Assembly (NCBI GenBank): GCA_047629355.1
Contig: JBLHWU010000161.1
Coordinates: 1-15,247, forward strand
Length of the DNA stretch: 15,247 nt
Direction of reading: 5' to 3'
Source of the DNA: CAYUNA01 sp047629355
Lineage (GTDB): Bacteria > Bacteroidota > Bacteroidia > Chitinophagales > Saprospiraceae
Below are positions 1 to 7,229 of the stretch, piece after piece (the stretch's first letter is position 1; each line of letters opens with the position of its first letter). The notes under the pieces are model-generated. The model was not told the origin of the DNA. It did no database searches and saw nothing but the letters and a program-made list of their open reading frames with translations. The translations under genes were made by a program, and so were the position numbers.

Positions 1-89
1 CATATGCTATGGAAAATATCAAGCGAAACACCTACAGTTCTCTGGAATTCATCAGTACTCAATTTAGAAACATCAGCAAAAACAGTCAT
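1..89 (-). CDS. IS transposase, N-terminal fragment (runs off window)
   Basis: An ATG on the minus strand (87-89) opens a frame of 29 complete codons that continues past the left edge without a stop. The visible peptide starts MTVFADVSKLSTDEFQRTVG and goes on with VSLDIFHSI. The pattern 'LST-x-EF-x-R-x-VGVS-x-x-x-F' resembles the helix-turn-helix N-terminus of IS4/IS5-type transposases, which usually reads like 'F-x-R-x-TGVs-x-x-x-F'. That resemblance comes from family knowledge; the catalytic domain is outside the window, so the family cannot be fixed. The A+T-rich 90-236 stretch upstream of its start presumably includes the end of the element, but no terminal repeat can be paired because the other end is missing. 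It could also be a decayed remnant. Confidence 0.55.
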   Translation of the reverse strand, partial: MTVFADVSKLSTDEFQRTVGVSLDIFHSI

Positions 90-236
90 TTGAATATGTA
101 CTTTTTAAATATGAATTAAAGCAGACCGCAAGGTGCAAAATTTAACTAACTGATAATCAGCTGATTAAATTGTAAAGATGTCTAATAGATTGCTTTGTTA
201 TAAAAAGGGAGAGGGCGGATTTTGTCCAGAAAAATC

Positions 237-1367
237 TTAGCCTATCTTTTCTTTTCTTTTAAAATAATTGGCGATGCGATTTTCTTCTTTATCATAATCT
301 GTCAAAAATTTCTCTCGGTCTCTATATAATTCACTACTCAATAGCAAAGCAACTGGTTTCAACATATCAATATGTTCAAAAACAATTCGCGTAATTGCTA
401 ACAATGGCAATGCTAAAATCAGCCCCGAAACGCCCCAAATAGCCCCGCCAATCAGCAAAGAGATAATCGCTGCCAATGGATTAATTTCTACACTTGACCC
501 AACTACTTTTGGTGTAATCAAGTTGCCTTCGATTGTCTGGACCACACTATATAGTGCTATAATAGCCAGAGGTTGCCACATCGTATTGGTCGTAGCAATT
601 GCAAAAGCAAAGGGTAACATACCGCCTATAATCGTTCCAATATAAGGAATAATTGCTAAAAATGCGCCCAAGAAACCCCAGAAAAAAGCGTATTCAATGC
701 CTATGATAAATAAACCAAAACCATTCAATAATCCTAAAATAAGAATTACAACAGCGAGTCCCGAAAGGTATTTTTGCGCGACAGATTGAATGTTGCTAAT
801 ACCTTCTCTTGCGTCTTCTCGTTGCTTTTTCGTAAATTGTCCTAAGAGGAAGTTTTTAATGGAAGTTCGATATAAAAGGAAGAAAAAAGTGTACAAAAGA
901 ACCAGTAAAATGCTAATCAATAAAGTGGAGGAGGTACTCAACCACCCACCCAGTATTTGCATTGGCGCATCTAATGCACTCGATATATTATCGCTCAACC
1001 ATGCTTCTCCTTCTGCTTTGCTGAAACCGAAATTTTGATTTAATAAAGAAAATATTTTATTAATACCATTTTTAATCTTTCCAGAAATAGCGGGCATATT
1101 AGTGAAAACATCGACAGACTGTGCAGCAAAAAGACTTATGGTTAGAACGATAGGAACTAAGGCTACGATGAAAGAAACCAGAATTGAAACGACTCTGTTT
1201 TTTAGGTGTTTTTCAAAAAAATCAGAAACTGGTTTGAGCATAAATGCAAAAAACATTGCAAAAACAATCGGTGTGATAATATTTTTTCCAATACTCAAAA
1301 TGTAAACTACCAAGCAAATAACGATTAGTAAATGCGCAAAGCGCTGAATATTGAAAGTCTTATTCAT
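237..1367 (-). CDS. AI-2E family transporter (UPF0118-type membrane permease)
   Basis: A polytopic inner-membrane protein of 376 residues, the usual size of the AI-2E/PerM family. Hydrophobic segments lie at about 11-44, 58-84, 143-168, 201-225, 228-258, 264-280 and 297-330, with a soluble stretch at about 85-140. The family signature is clear in the C-terminal half: PYIGTIIGG (241-249) and EGNLITPKVVG (280-290) followed by NPL. Members export small molecules or ions; the name from autoinducer-2 export does not fix the substrate. The frame is open up to a TTG at 1400, but I chose the ATG at 1365-1367 (MNKTFNIQ...) because it gives normal family length and is preceded by an A-rich leader. It ends in a charged Lys/Glu-rich tail. 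No operon partner is present: the next gene upstream (pdxH) is divergent. Family call is firm, substrate unknown. Confidence 0.9.
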   Translation of the reverse strand: MNKTFNIQRFAHLLIVICLVVYILSIGKNIITPIVFAMFFAFMLKPVSDFFEKHLKNRVVSILVSFIVALVPIVLTISLFAAQSVDVFTNMPAISGKIKNGINKIFSLLNQNFGFSKAEGEAWLSDNISSALDAPMQILGGWLSTSSTLLISILLVLLYTFFFLLYRTSIKNFLLGQFTKKQREDAREGISNIQSVAQKYLSGLAVVILILGLLNGFGLFIIGIEYAFFWGFLGAFLAIIPYIGTIIGGMLPFAFAIATTNTMWQPLAIIALYSVVQTIEGNLITPKVVGSSVEINPLAAIISLLIGGAIWGVSGLILALPLLAITRIVFEHIDMLKPVALLLSSELYRDREKFLTDYDKEENRIANYFKRKEKIG

Positions 1368-1498
1368 GTTTTTTTTGTTTATTGAATTGATTCTGTCCAA
1401 AGTTTATTTTCAAACAGTACGTTAGGCCACATCTGGTATAGAACAGAATAGAGTCTAGCGATGTTCAAAAAGTGTCGACTATTTGAGCGCATTCATTT

Positions 1499-1571
1499 AC
1501 TCAGGTGCTTTTTGTTTATTAAAGGGGGGATATAAAAATTGGATTTTTACAATCCCAAAATAGACCTGAGT
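1499..1571. repeat. Nested inverted repeat in the AI-2E/pdxH spacer
   Basis: An outer perfect 8-bp pair (ACTCAGGT 1499-1506 with ACCTGAGT 1564-1571) encloses an inner imperfect 14-bp stem (1526-1539 with 1543-1556, 11 of 14 paired, loop TGG). It lies about 130-200 bases upstream of the AI-2E gene start and could be in its leader. It is followed by a run of 9-base tandem units (TTTATTTTC, about 1579-1604) and a short stem CTTTATTT/AAATAAAG (1596-1614). I see no coding sequence between 1401 and 1611. Function unknown. Confidence 0.4.
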
Positions 1572-1611
1572 CGTGACCTTTATTTTCTTTATTTTCTTTA
1601 TTTTGTAAATA

Positions 1612-1786
1612 AAGAAATGCAAAATAACTAAATGTAGGTTTTTGGTAGTGAGATTTTGTTCTTAGTTTTTGCTTTAAAAATACTATTTATGTTGATATAA
1701 GGAGCATTTTTAAAGTAAAAAATAAGGGCAAAATATCCTCGCCTGTCCGTATGGGGTAAGAATCTATAGTTATTTATTCGTTCCTA
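1612..1786. mobile_element. MITE-like element, copy A
   Basis: This is one of three related non-coding elements in the window (others at about 7227-7391 and 14295-14451). The core 1683-1739 matches 14362-14418 at 50 of 57 positions without gaps. Outside the core, the words TTTTGTTCTT (1654-1663) and the right end TAGTTATTTATTCGTTCC are also shared. The ends form imperfect terminal inverted repeats (1612-1630 against 1767-1786, sharing AAATAACTA). It has no coding capacity. It lies just upstream of the pdxH promoter region. Boundaries are approximate; no target-site duplication could be recognised. Confidence 0.55.
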
Positions 1787-1796
1787 AGCAACAATT

Positions 1797-1828
1797 TTTC
1801 GTTAAAATACTTTCTAATAATAACTTTA
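1797..1828 (+). promoter_or_regulatory. Candidate pdxH promoter
   Basis: TAACTTTA at 1821-1828 is one base off the Bacteroidota -7 consensus TAnnTTTG, with TTTC 20 bases upstream (1797-1800) in the place of the -33 box. It would give a leader of about 25 bases before the pdxH ATG. The match is imperfect. Confidence 0.3.
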
Positions 1829-1858
1829 GCATCACATAATTTTTATAAATAATTTACG

Positions 1859-2497
1859 ATGATACAAGACCTTCGCGAAAATTACGATTTAGCAAAACTG
1901 GAACGGGAAGACCTCAACTATGACCCGTTTGTACAATTTAAAAATTGGTTCGATTATGCCGTCAGTAAGGAAGTGACAGAACCTAACGCTATGACTGTAG
2001 CTACCGTGACCGCTGATGGAAGACCTTCTGCGCGCATCGTTTTACTGAAAGGATTCGATGAAAAGGGCTTTGTTTTTTATACCAATTACAATAGCCTTAA
2101 AGGGCAAGAATTACAGCAGAATCCGAATACTGCACTGGTTTTTTGTTGGCTAGATTTACATAAGCAGATTCGGATAGAAGGAAAAGTTCAGAAATTGAGT
2201 CCGCAACAATCAACTGAGTATTTTCAAAGCAGACCTAAAGGAAGTCAGATTGGAGCATGGGCATCGCCACAAAGTTCTGTGATTAAAAATCGAGATATTT
2301 TAGAAGAGAATACGGAAGCCTTAAAAGCTCAGTATGCAGATGCTAAGAAATTGCCGCGTCCAGAAAACTGGGGTGGATTTTTGGTGAAACCGACGATGAT
2401 TGAATTTTGGCAAGGACGGACGAGTCGTTTGCACGATAGGTTGCGATATACGTTGGAAGAGAGTGGGGGGTGGAAAATTGAACGATTAGCACCGTAA
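1859..2497 (+). CDS. pdxH: Pyridoxine/pyridoxamine 5'-phosphate oxidase
   Basis: A cytosolic FMN enzyme that oxidises pyridoxine 5'-phosphate or pyridoxamine 5'-phosphate to pyridoxal 5'-phosphate, the last step of PLP synthesis and salvage. The 212-residue length is standard. The FMN-binding split-barrel motifs are visible: RIVLLKGFDEKGFVFYTN (59-76), SLKG (79-82), and Q103-I-R in the dimer face. The substrate-binding C-terminus is intact: PENWGGF (168-174), EFWQG (182-186), RLHDR (190-194), and the typical ending WKIERLAP. The ATG at 1859 is the first in frame and gives the usual short N-terminal extension (MIQDLRENYD). It is a single gene, converging on the bacilliredoxin gene. Confidence 0.97.
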   Translation: MIQDLRENYDLAKLEREDLNYDPFVQFKNWFDYAVSKEVTEPNAMTVATVTADGRPSARIVLLKGFDEKGFVFYTNYNSLKGQELQQNPNTALVFCWLDLHKQIRIEGKVQKLSPQQSTEYFQSRPKGSQIGAWASPQSSVIKNRDILEENTEALKAQYADAKKLPRPENWGGFLVKPTMIEFWQGRTSRLHDRLRYTLEESGGWKIERLAP

Positions 2498-2501
2498 AAA
2501 A

Positions 2502-2565
2502 GGTTTTGGGTACTGGGTTTTTGTACTGGGCAAAACCCAACACCTACAACCCAATACCCAATACC
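2502..2565. terminator. Bidirectional hairpin between pdxH and bacilliredoxin gene
   Basis: An 18-base arm (2502-2519) pairs with 2548-2565 with two mismatches, and an inner GGGTTTT/AAAACCC pair can extend it. It begins 5 bases after the pdxH stop and ends 4 bases before the stop of the opposing gene, so it probably terminates both transcripts. Confidence 0.6.
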
Positions 2566-2568
2566 TAT

Positions 2569-2982
2569 CTAGCAAAATCGCTCGTAAGCCATTTTCAAGT
2601 TCTCAGAAATAACCTGTGCAGAACGACCTTCGATATGGTGACGTTCTAAAAAGTGTACTAATTTACCATCTTTAAACAAGGCAATTGCTGGAGAAGATGG
2701 AGGGTAAGGCAATAAAAATTCTCGTGCTTTCTGTGTCGCATCGCCATTCACGCCTGCAAAAACAGTCATCAAAGCAGCAGGTGTTTTCTCGTTGTCCAAG
2801 GACATTTTTGCGCCAGGACGTGCGTTGGCAGCTGCGCAGCCACAAACAGAATTAACGACCAATAAGGCCGTTCCTTCCATGTTTTCAATTGCTCCGGTAA
2901 CTGATTCTGGAGTGGTCAAGCCTGTAAATCCATGTGCTGTTAATTCAGCAGACATTGGAGTTGTTAATGCTTCTGGATACAT
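2569..2982 (-). CDS. BrxA/BrxB-family bacilliredoxin (YphP-like)
   Basis: A 137-residue cytosolic thioredoxin-fold protein. Known members exchange bacillithiol from modified cysteines or act as weak disulfide isomerases. The diagnostic active site is CGC: NSVCGCAAANARP with C47-G48-C49. The flanks are also typical: start MYPEALTTPMSAELT, a central 'VFAGVNGDATQKAREFL', and 'PPSSPAIALFKDGKLVHFLERHHIEGR' style strand-helix segments near the end, finishing with ERFC. The ATG at 2980-2982 is the family's usual start. Whether this organism makes bacillithiol cannot be told from the window; bacillithiol has been found in several Bacteroidota. It is a single gene with its own promoter. Confidence 0.93.
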   Translation of the reverse strand: MYPEALTTPMSAELTAHGFTGLTTPESVTGAIENMEGTALLVVNSVCGCAAANARPGAKMSLDNEKTPAALMTVFAGVNGDATQKAREFLLPYPPSSPAIALFKDGKLVHFLERHHIEGRSAQVISENLKMAYERFC

Positions 2983-3085
2983 ATTTTTATGATTTCGATT
3001 AAGGAATAGGAAATAAATAAACGGTCCGTTATGGCGAAGTAATTTTTTCCTATCACTAAATTAATTTAATATTTACTACAAAACG

Positions 3086-3093
3086 CAAAGATA
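3086..3093 (-). promoter_or_regulatory. -7 promoter element for the bacilliredoxin gene
   Basis: On the minus strand this reads TATCTTTG (followed by CG), a full match to the Bacteroidota -7 consensus TAnnTTTG. It would give a leader of about 95 bases. The only upstream TTTG (3106-3109) is closer than the usual spacing, so the -33 box is uncertain. Confidence 0.5.
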
Positions 3094-3289
3094 CAAGTTT
3101 TGCATCAAATTCTTTACGCTAACAATGCTATACAACCGTTTTTCAAAAAAGTTGAAAATAGGGTGTAATCTTTGTAGTATTTTTACTTTGTCTCTCATTT
3201 TTGACTTAAATCTGGTTTTTTTTCAGCAAAAGTCTGAAACGCAACATCTTTTAACAAAAAAACGTTAGTTACTTTATTTTAATAAATAC

Positions 3290-3297
3290 TATTTTTG
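3290..3297 (+). promoter_or_regulatory. -7 promoter element for the cytochrome operon
   Basis: TATTTTTG fits TAnnTTTG and sits 25 bases upstream of the ATG at 3323. No good -33 box stands at the expected distance. The 340-base gap between this operon and the divergent bacilliredoxin gene otherwise shows no gene. Confidence 0.45.
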
Positions 3298-3322
3298 GGA
3301 CTTCAAATAAAAACTTACAACG

Positions 3323-3703
3323 ATGAAAAAGAACTTGTTATTACCGCTAATCTGCATAGCACTTCCAATTTTCCTGGCCTTGCCTTTTGGCTGTACATCT
3401 GATGAATTGCCAAAGCCTTCATTGGATTTTTGCGATTCGCTGAGTTTGACAATGTTGACTTATGACAATGACATCAGACCAATCGTAGAAACAAAATGTA
3501 CCAACGACGGCTGTCATGGTTCTGGGTCTTTGGATGGTGATTTTACCAATTATCAAGGGATGCTGTTAGATTTGGAAAATGGGAGAATCAATGAAGAAGT
3601 CAATATTGACCGAACGATGCCACAAGTTGGTTCGGATGAATTGACGGATGAAGAACGGGAGATGCTTCAATGTTGGTTAGGAAATGGATTTCCTGAAAGC
3701 TAA
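3323..3703 (+). CDS. Lipoprotein with cytochrome c-like CX4CH motif
   Basis: A 126-residue exported protein. The N-terminus is a lipoprotein-type signal, with a hydrophobic stretch (4-22) ending in FGC; C24 is the likely lipidated residue, followed by an acidic TSDE. The mature part carries 'DIRPIVETKC' then TNDGCHG: C59 and C64-H65 form CX4CH, one of the less usual covalent haem c motifs. A possible axial Met is M99 in RTMPQ. C117 (LQCWLGNG) near the end recurs in similar Bacteroidota proteins, where the frame 'MP...LT-x-x-E...CW...NG' is common. This fits a small mono-haem, cytochrome c-like envelope lipoprotein. It is the first gene of the operon, 87 bases before the DUF5777 gene. Haem attachment by CX4CH is an inference; the fold could lack haem. 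Electron partner unknown. Confidence 0.7.
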   Translation: MKKNLLLPLICIALPIFLALPFGCTSDELPKPSLDFCDSLSLTMLTYDNDIRPIVETKCTNDGCHGSGSLDGDFTNYQGMLLDLENGRINEEVNIDRTMPQVGSDELTDEEREMLQCWLGNGFPES

Positions 3704-3790
3704 CATTTTTAATAAAAAGCAAGAATGGTTTTTTAGCAATTCAAGCAAAATTCGCTCTTAAAATCTATCAAAAATAAAACGACGATACAA

Positions 3791-4669
3791 ATGAAAAAAT
3801 TCTTACTATTTATAACTACTCTTTTGATTAGCCAAGCCGTTTGGGGACAAGAATATGCGTTCCAAACTTTCAAAGACCGCTGGGTTATCAATACACACTC
3901 TGTCGAAATGCTGCCTAAAAACCGCATGGATTTTCGGGTAACACACCGTTTTGGAGACCTTGCTGGAGAGGCAGGTGGTTGGCCAACATTTTATGGTTTG
4001 GAAAGTGCTTCAGATGTATTGATTGGTTTTGAATATGGTGCGACTGATAATTTATCAGTTGGGGTTTTTAGAACCAAAGGCGCAGGAGATTTAAAACAGT
4101 TGATTAGTCCAACCGTAAAATATAGACTCTTGCAACAAGAGTCTGGTGGTACACCAATCACTTTGACAGCAGTGGGCGTCGGTTCAATTTCGACTATGCA
4201 AAAAGTGGATGAATCAGAAGGCTTGAACAGTTTTCCAAAATTCAGTAGTCGAATGGTTTACAACTTGCAAATGTTAGCCGCTCGAAAGTATTCAGATGCC
4301 TTTTCTTTGCAAGTTTCGGCGGGTTGGACGCATCGGAATTTATCCCCTTTCGGAGAATTGAATGACATCTTTAATGTTGGTTTTGCGACTCGAATCCAAG
4401 TCTCGCATGCCCTGAGCATCGTTGGAGATTTTGTTTTGCCGCTGAATGGTGTGCAAAGTCCGTTCGATGATACTGATGGTCCCCAATATTCACCAAGTAT
4501 CGGCGTAGGAATTGAAATAGAAACGGGCGGACACGTTTTTCAAATAAATTTGGTTAATTCACAAGGAATCATGCCGACGGATTACATTCCATATACGAAA
4601 GATGCGGAGTGGAGCAAAGGACAATTTCGATTGGGTTTTACGATTTCAAGAATGTTTAAAATTAGATAA
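3791..4669 (+). CDS. DUF5777-family outer-membrane beta-barrel protein
   Basis: A 292-residue protein with a classical signal peptide (MKKFLLFITTLLISQAVWG, cleavage likely after G19 before QEYAF). The mature part is a chain of alternating strands with no helical segments, ending in GFTISRMFKIR, as expected of an outer-membrane barrel. The stretch after residue 30 ('DRWVINTHSVEMLPKNRMDF', then RVTHRFGDLAG and GGWPTFYGLE) is the signature I associate with the DUF5777 family of Bacteroidota, commonly found beside c-type cytochromes and YceI-like proteins. The repeated 'YGATDNLSVGV' type strand is typical of these barrels. It is the middle gene of the operon, 87 bases after the CX4CH lipoprotein and 60 before the cytochrome. 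Its role is not established; a channel or scaffold for the neighbouring cytochromes is a guess. Confidence 0.8.
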   Translation: MKKFLLFITTLLISQAVWGQEYAFQTFKDRWVINTHSVEMLPKNRMDFRVTHRFGDLAGEAGGWPTFYGLESASDVLIGFEYGATDNLSVGVFRTKGAGDLKQLISPTVKYRLLQQESGGTPITLTAVGVGSISTMQKVDESEGLNSFPKFSSRMVYNLQMLAARKYSDAFSLQVSAGWTHRNLSPFGELNDIFNVGFATRIQVSHALSIVGDFVLPLNGVQSPFDDTDGPQYSPSIGVGIEIETGGHVFQINLVNSQGIMPTDYIPYTKDAEWSKGQFRLGFTISRMFKIR

Positions 4670-4729
4670 GATAAAGAGAGCATTGTGGAAATCAGGAGAG
4701 GAAAAATGTCTAATTAAAAAAGGAAAAAG

Positions 4730-5764
4730 ATGAAAAATTACTGGTACATATTCATAGCAATCGCTGCATTTGTGCTTTTTGCAGGCGTTGCTGGGGAAAA
4801 GGGAAACCGTTTTTTAGTAGATGAAACGACTTCAGTGGCGGAGGTTTTAAAGAAATTGGGTGACAAATCTTTATCACATCAACCAAATTTTTCTATCAAC
4901 GGTGTTTCGGCGAAAGCGGGGGAAGACTTAGTACTTCGAGGCATCGCCAAAGACCCAAAAGGTGACGGAGAAACTAAGAAGCAAAGCAAGCACTTTGTTT
5001 GTACTTCTTGTCACAATGTGGAGCGGGAAGACCCCGATTTGAGCAAAGTTGACCCAGAGGCACGACTATTATTTGTCAAGGAAAAGGGTTTACCATTTTT
5101 GCAAGGAACAGCTTTGTACGGAGCGGTTAATCGAACCAGTTTTTACAATGGCGACTATGAAAAAAAATACGGTGACTTGGTTTTACCTGCGCGAAATAAT
5201 ATTCGAGAAGCCATTCAATTGTGCGCAGTCGAATGTTCGCAAGGACGACGATTGGAAAGCTGGGAAATGGAGTCTGTTTTGGCCTATCTATGGACGATTG
5301 ATTTAAAAATGGGCGACTTGATATGGTCTGAAAATGAGCTGGAAGACGTCAAAATAAAAGCAGAAAAAGGGATGGCGGACTCCACTGCAATTGCCTTAGT
5401 TAAATCAAAATATTTAGCGGGTGCACCTGCGACTTTCGTTGATCCACCGCAAGATAGAAAGCAAGGCTATACTCGGACAGGTAATCCTGATAATGGCAAA
5501 TTGATTTACGAATTGAGTTGCTTGCACTGCCATAAAAACGAAAGATATTCTTTCTTGAATTTGGATGAATCGAAGTATTCTTTGAAATTTTTGGAAAATT
5601 ATTTTCCAAAATATAGTGACCTTTCCGTATATTATGTTGCGCGATATGGGACGAAGCCACATCCTGGCAAGCGGTCTTATATGCCGCATTATACGAAGGA
5701 AAAATTGTCGAATGAAATGATGGAGGATTTGCGTACGTATGTGGAGCAGGAAGGTGAAAAGTAG
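4730..5764 (+). CDS. Exported c-type cytochrome with two CXXCH haem sites
   Basis: A 344-residue envelope protein with an N-terminal hydrophobic segment (residues 5-21), either a signal peptide or a membrane anchor. Two standard haem c motifs are present: CTSCH (91-95) and CLHCH (264-268). A probable distal Met ligand lies in SYMPHYT (M318). Between them is a third Cys pair, C165 and C169 (LCAVECSQGRRLESWE), which has CX3CS and no His and so would not bind haem c in the normal way. The arrangement resembles di-haem cytochromes that carry the 'CSQGR-x-L-x-x-WE' segment. It is the last gene of the operon and is followed 25 bases later by a strong hairpin terminator. Electron transfer is likely; the donor, acceptor and substrate are unknown. 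Confidence 0.8.
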   Translation: MKNYWYIFIAIAAFVLFAGVAGEKGNRFLVDETTSVAEVLKKLGDKSLSHQPNFSINGVSAKAGEDLVLRGIAKDPKGDGETKKQSKHFVCTSCHNVEREDPDLSKVDPEARLLFVKEKGLPFLQGTALYGAVNRTSFYNGDYEKKYGDLVLPARNNIREAIQLCAVECSQGRRLESWEMESVLAYLWTIDLKMGDLIWSENELEDVKIKAEKGMADSTAIALVKSKYLAGAPATFVDPPQDRKQGYTRTGNPDNGKLIYELSCLHCHKNERYSFLNLDESKYSLKFLENYFPKYSDLSVYYVARYGTKPHPGKRSYMPHYTKEKLSNEMMEDLRTYVEQEGEK

Positions 5765-5789
5765 GTTTCTCATTTCAATTTAGGAGTTT

Positions 5790-5834
5790 GAGGGATAAAA
5801 AAGGTTTTGCAAAAAAAAAACTTTTTTATCCCTC
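5790..5834. terminator. Hairpin terminator after the cytochrome operon
   Basis: A perfect 14-bp stem (GAGGGATAAAAAAG 5790-5803 with 5821-5834) around an A-rich 17-base loop, starting 25 bases after the operon's stop codon. A smaller bulged stem follows (around 5849-5869, GCGC...GCGC) before ATTTTTG. On the plus strand the terminator has no long T-run beyond the stem itself. Confidence 0.6.
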
Positions 5835-5942
5835 AATACCCCTACTTGCGCTGCCGGAGGTAGTGCGCATTTTTGCTGCGGAGAGTCGTTTCAAATAAAT
5901 GCTCATCAGTTATTACCACCTTTATCAAACTCAAATTTAATT

Positions 5943-5956
5943 CAAACGTTCGTTTG
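5943..5956. promoter_or_regulatory. Palindrome CAAACG-TT-CGTTTG, possible operator
   Basis: A perfect 6-bp inverted repeat with a 2-base centre, 58 bases upstream of the DUF457 gene start. The shape recalls TetR-family operators (AACG...CGTT). No regulator gene is nearby, so this is only a candidate. Confidence 0.25.
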
Positions 5957-6014
5957 CAGTGACTGTTCTGTAAACATTTCATCAAAATATTTTCCAAAAT
6001 TATCTTCACATTAA

Positions 6015-7229
6015 ATGGATTCATTAACTCAAATTGTACTCGGCGCAGCCTGTGGCGAAGTAGTTTTAGGTAAAAAAGCAGGCAATCGGGCCATGCTGTG
6101 GGGCGGTATTGCAGGAACGATTCCTGACTTGGACATTGTCGCTAATTTTGTAACAGACGACATGACGGCCTTGGCATTTCATAGAGGGATTTCACATTCT
6201 TTCTTCTTTGCAGTCACCGCGCCGATTGTGTTTGGTTGGTTAGTGGCGCGATTTTATAAGAGCGGTTTATATCAGCAAAAAGCATACAAAGGCATTGCGA
6301 TGTCAATATGGTTACTGCTAATGGGATTGATGGCATTTGGAGTTAATTCTGTGCCGATTTCGATGGAAAAAGGCATTAGTTGGCCGGTTTTGGCAATTAG
6401 TATTGGTGTATTTGCCTTGGCGACAATTGCATTGTGGCGGAAATATTATCAAACCGAATTTGATGAAATTAATATTTCAACAAAAGAATGGGCATGGCTA
6501 TTTTTCTGGGCAATCATTACGCATCCGCTGCTGGATTCTTGTACGGCTTACGGAACGCAATTGTTTCAACCTTTTTCGGATTATCGAGTGGCCTTGAATA
6601 ATGTATCGGTGGTTGACCCGATTTACACTGTACCCTTTTTGATTTGCCTGATAATCGCTGGACTCATGACTCGAAAAAGTTCGAAACGACGTTTGGTGAA
6701 TTACGCTGGGATTGGGATTAGTTCGGCGTATTTACTCTTTACAGGCTATAATAAAATCAAGGTTGACCGTGTTTTTGAAAATTCTTTAGCAGAACAAAAT
6801 ATCTCCTATAATCGCTACACTGCTTCCCCAACGATTGGGAATAATATTTTATGGCATGCAGTAGCGGAAGGTGATTCAGCATATTTTCATGGTTATTATT
6901 CCCTTTTAGATGAACAAAAAAAAGTGCTGAATTTTATTGAAATCTCTAAAAATCACAATCTCTTGACAGGTCACGAAAACGACCGTTCGATTAAAATTTT
7001 AAAGTGGTTCACTGATGATTATTACAACGTAACTCAACGCCCCGATGGACATTTGCAGTTAAATGATATGCGCTATGGTTCTCGGTCTGGTGAATTTAAG
7101 AGCAATGATGACTATGTTTTTAAATTTGTTTTAAAAGAAGAGGACGGTGTCTTGGAAGGGCATGAAAATCGCGAACCACCTAAAAGTAGCGAAATGAGTG
7201 GCTTTTTTAAACGTTTAAAAGGAATTTAA
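6015..7229 (+). CDS. YdjM/DUF457-type membrane-bound metal-dependent hydrolase
   Basis: A 404-residue integral membrane protein. The family signature is at the N-terminus: MDSLTQIVLGAACGE, GTIPDLD (34-40) and FHRGISHS (55-62), giving D38, D40, H56 and H61 as likely metal ligands. A second cluster, THPLLDSCTAYGT (169-181) followed by FSDYR and VDPIYT, completes it. Hydrophobic segments lie at about 63-78, 95-110, 122-141, 160-170, 203-218 and 230-244. The C-terminal 150 residues are soluble. In Proteobacteria YdjM is LexA-regulated, and related YfhO/YbcI proteins are called metal-dependent hydrolases; the substrate is not known. The ATG at 6015 gives the conserved start MDSLTQ. The stop codon falls within the terminal repeat of MITE copy C, which may have supplied the final residues. 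Confidence 0.9.
   Translation: MDSLTQIVLGAACGEVVLGKKAGNRAMLWGGIAGTIPDLDIVANFVTDDMTALAFHRGISHSFFFAVTAPIVFGWLVARFYKSGLYQQKAYKGIAMSIWLLLMGLMAFGVNSVPISMEKGISWPVLAISIGVFALATIALWRKYYQTEFDEINISTKEWAWLFFWAIITHPLLDSCTAYGTQLFQPFSDYRVALNNVSVVDPIYTVPFLICLIIAGLMTRKSSKRRLVNYAGIGISSAYLLFTGYNKIKVDRVFENSLAEQNISYNRYTASPTIGNNILWHAVAEGDSAYFHGYYSLLDEQKKVLNFIEISKNHNLLTGHENDRSIKILKWFTDDYYNVTQRPDGHLQLNDMRYGSRSGEFKSNDDYVFKFVLKEEDGVLEGHENREPPKSSEMSGFFKRLKGI

Noticed and set aside
1368..1400. TTG start giving 11 extra residues on the AI-2E protein
   Set aside because: The added residues (MDRINSINKKN) precede a good ATG at 1367 that already gives normal family length.
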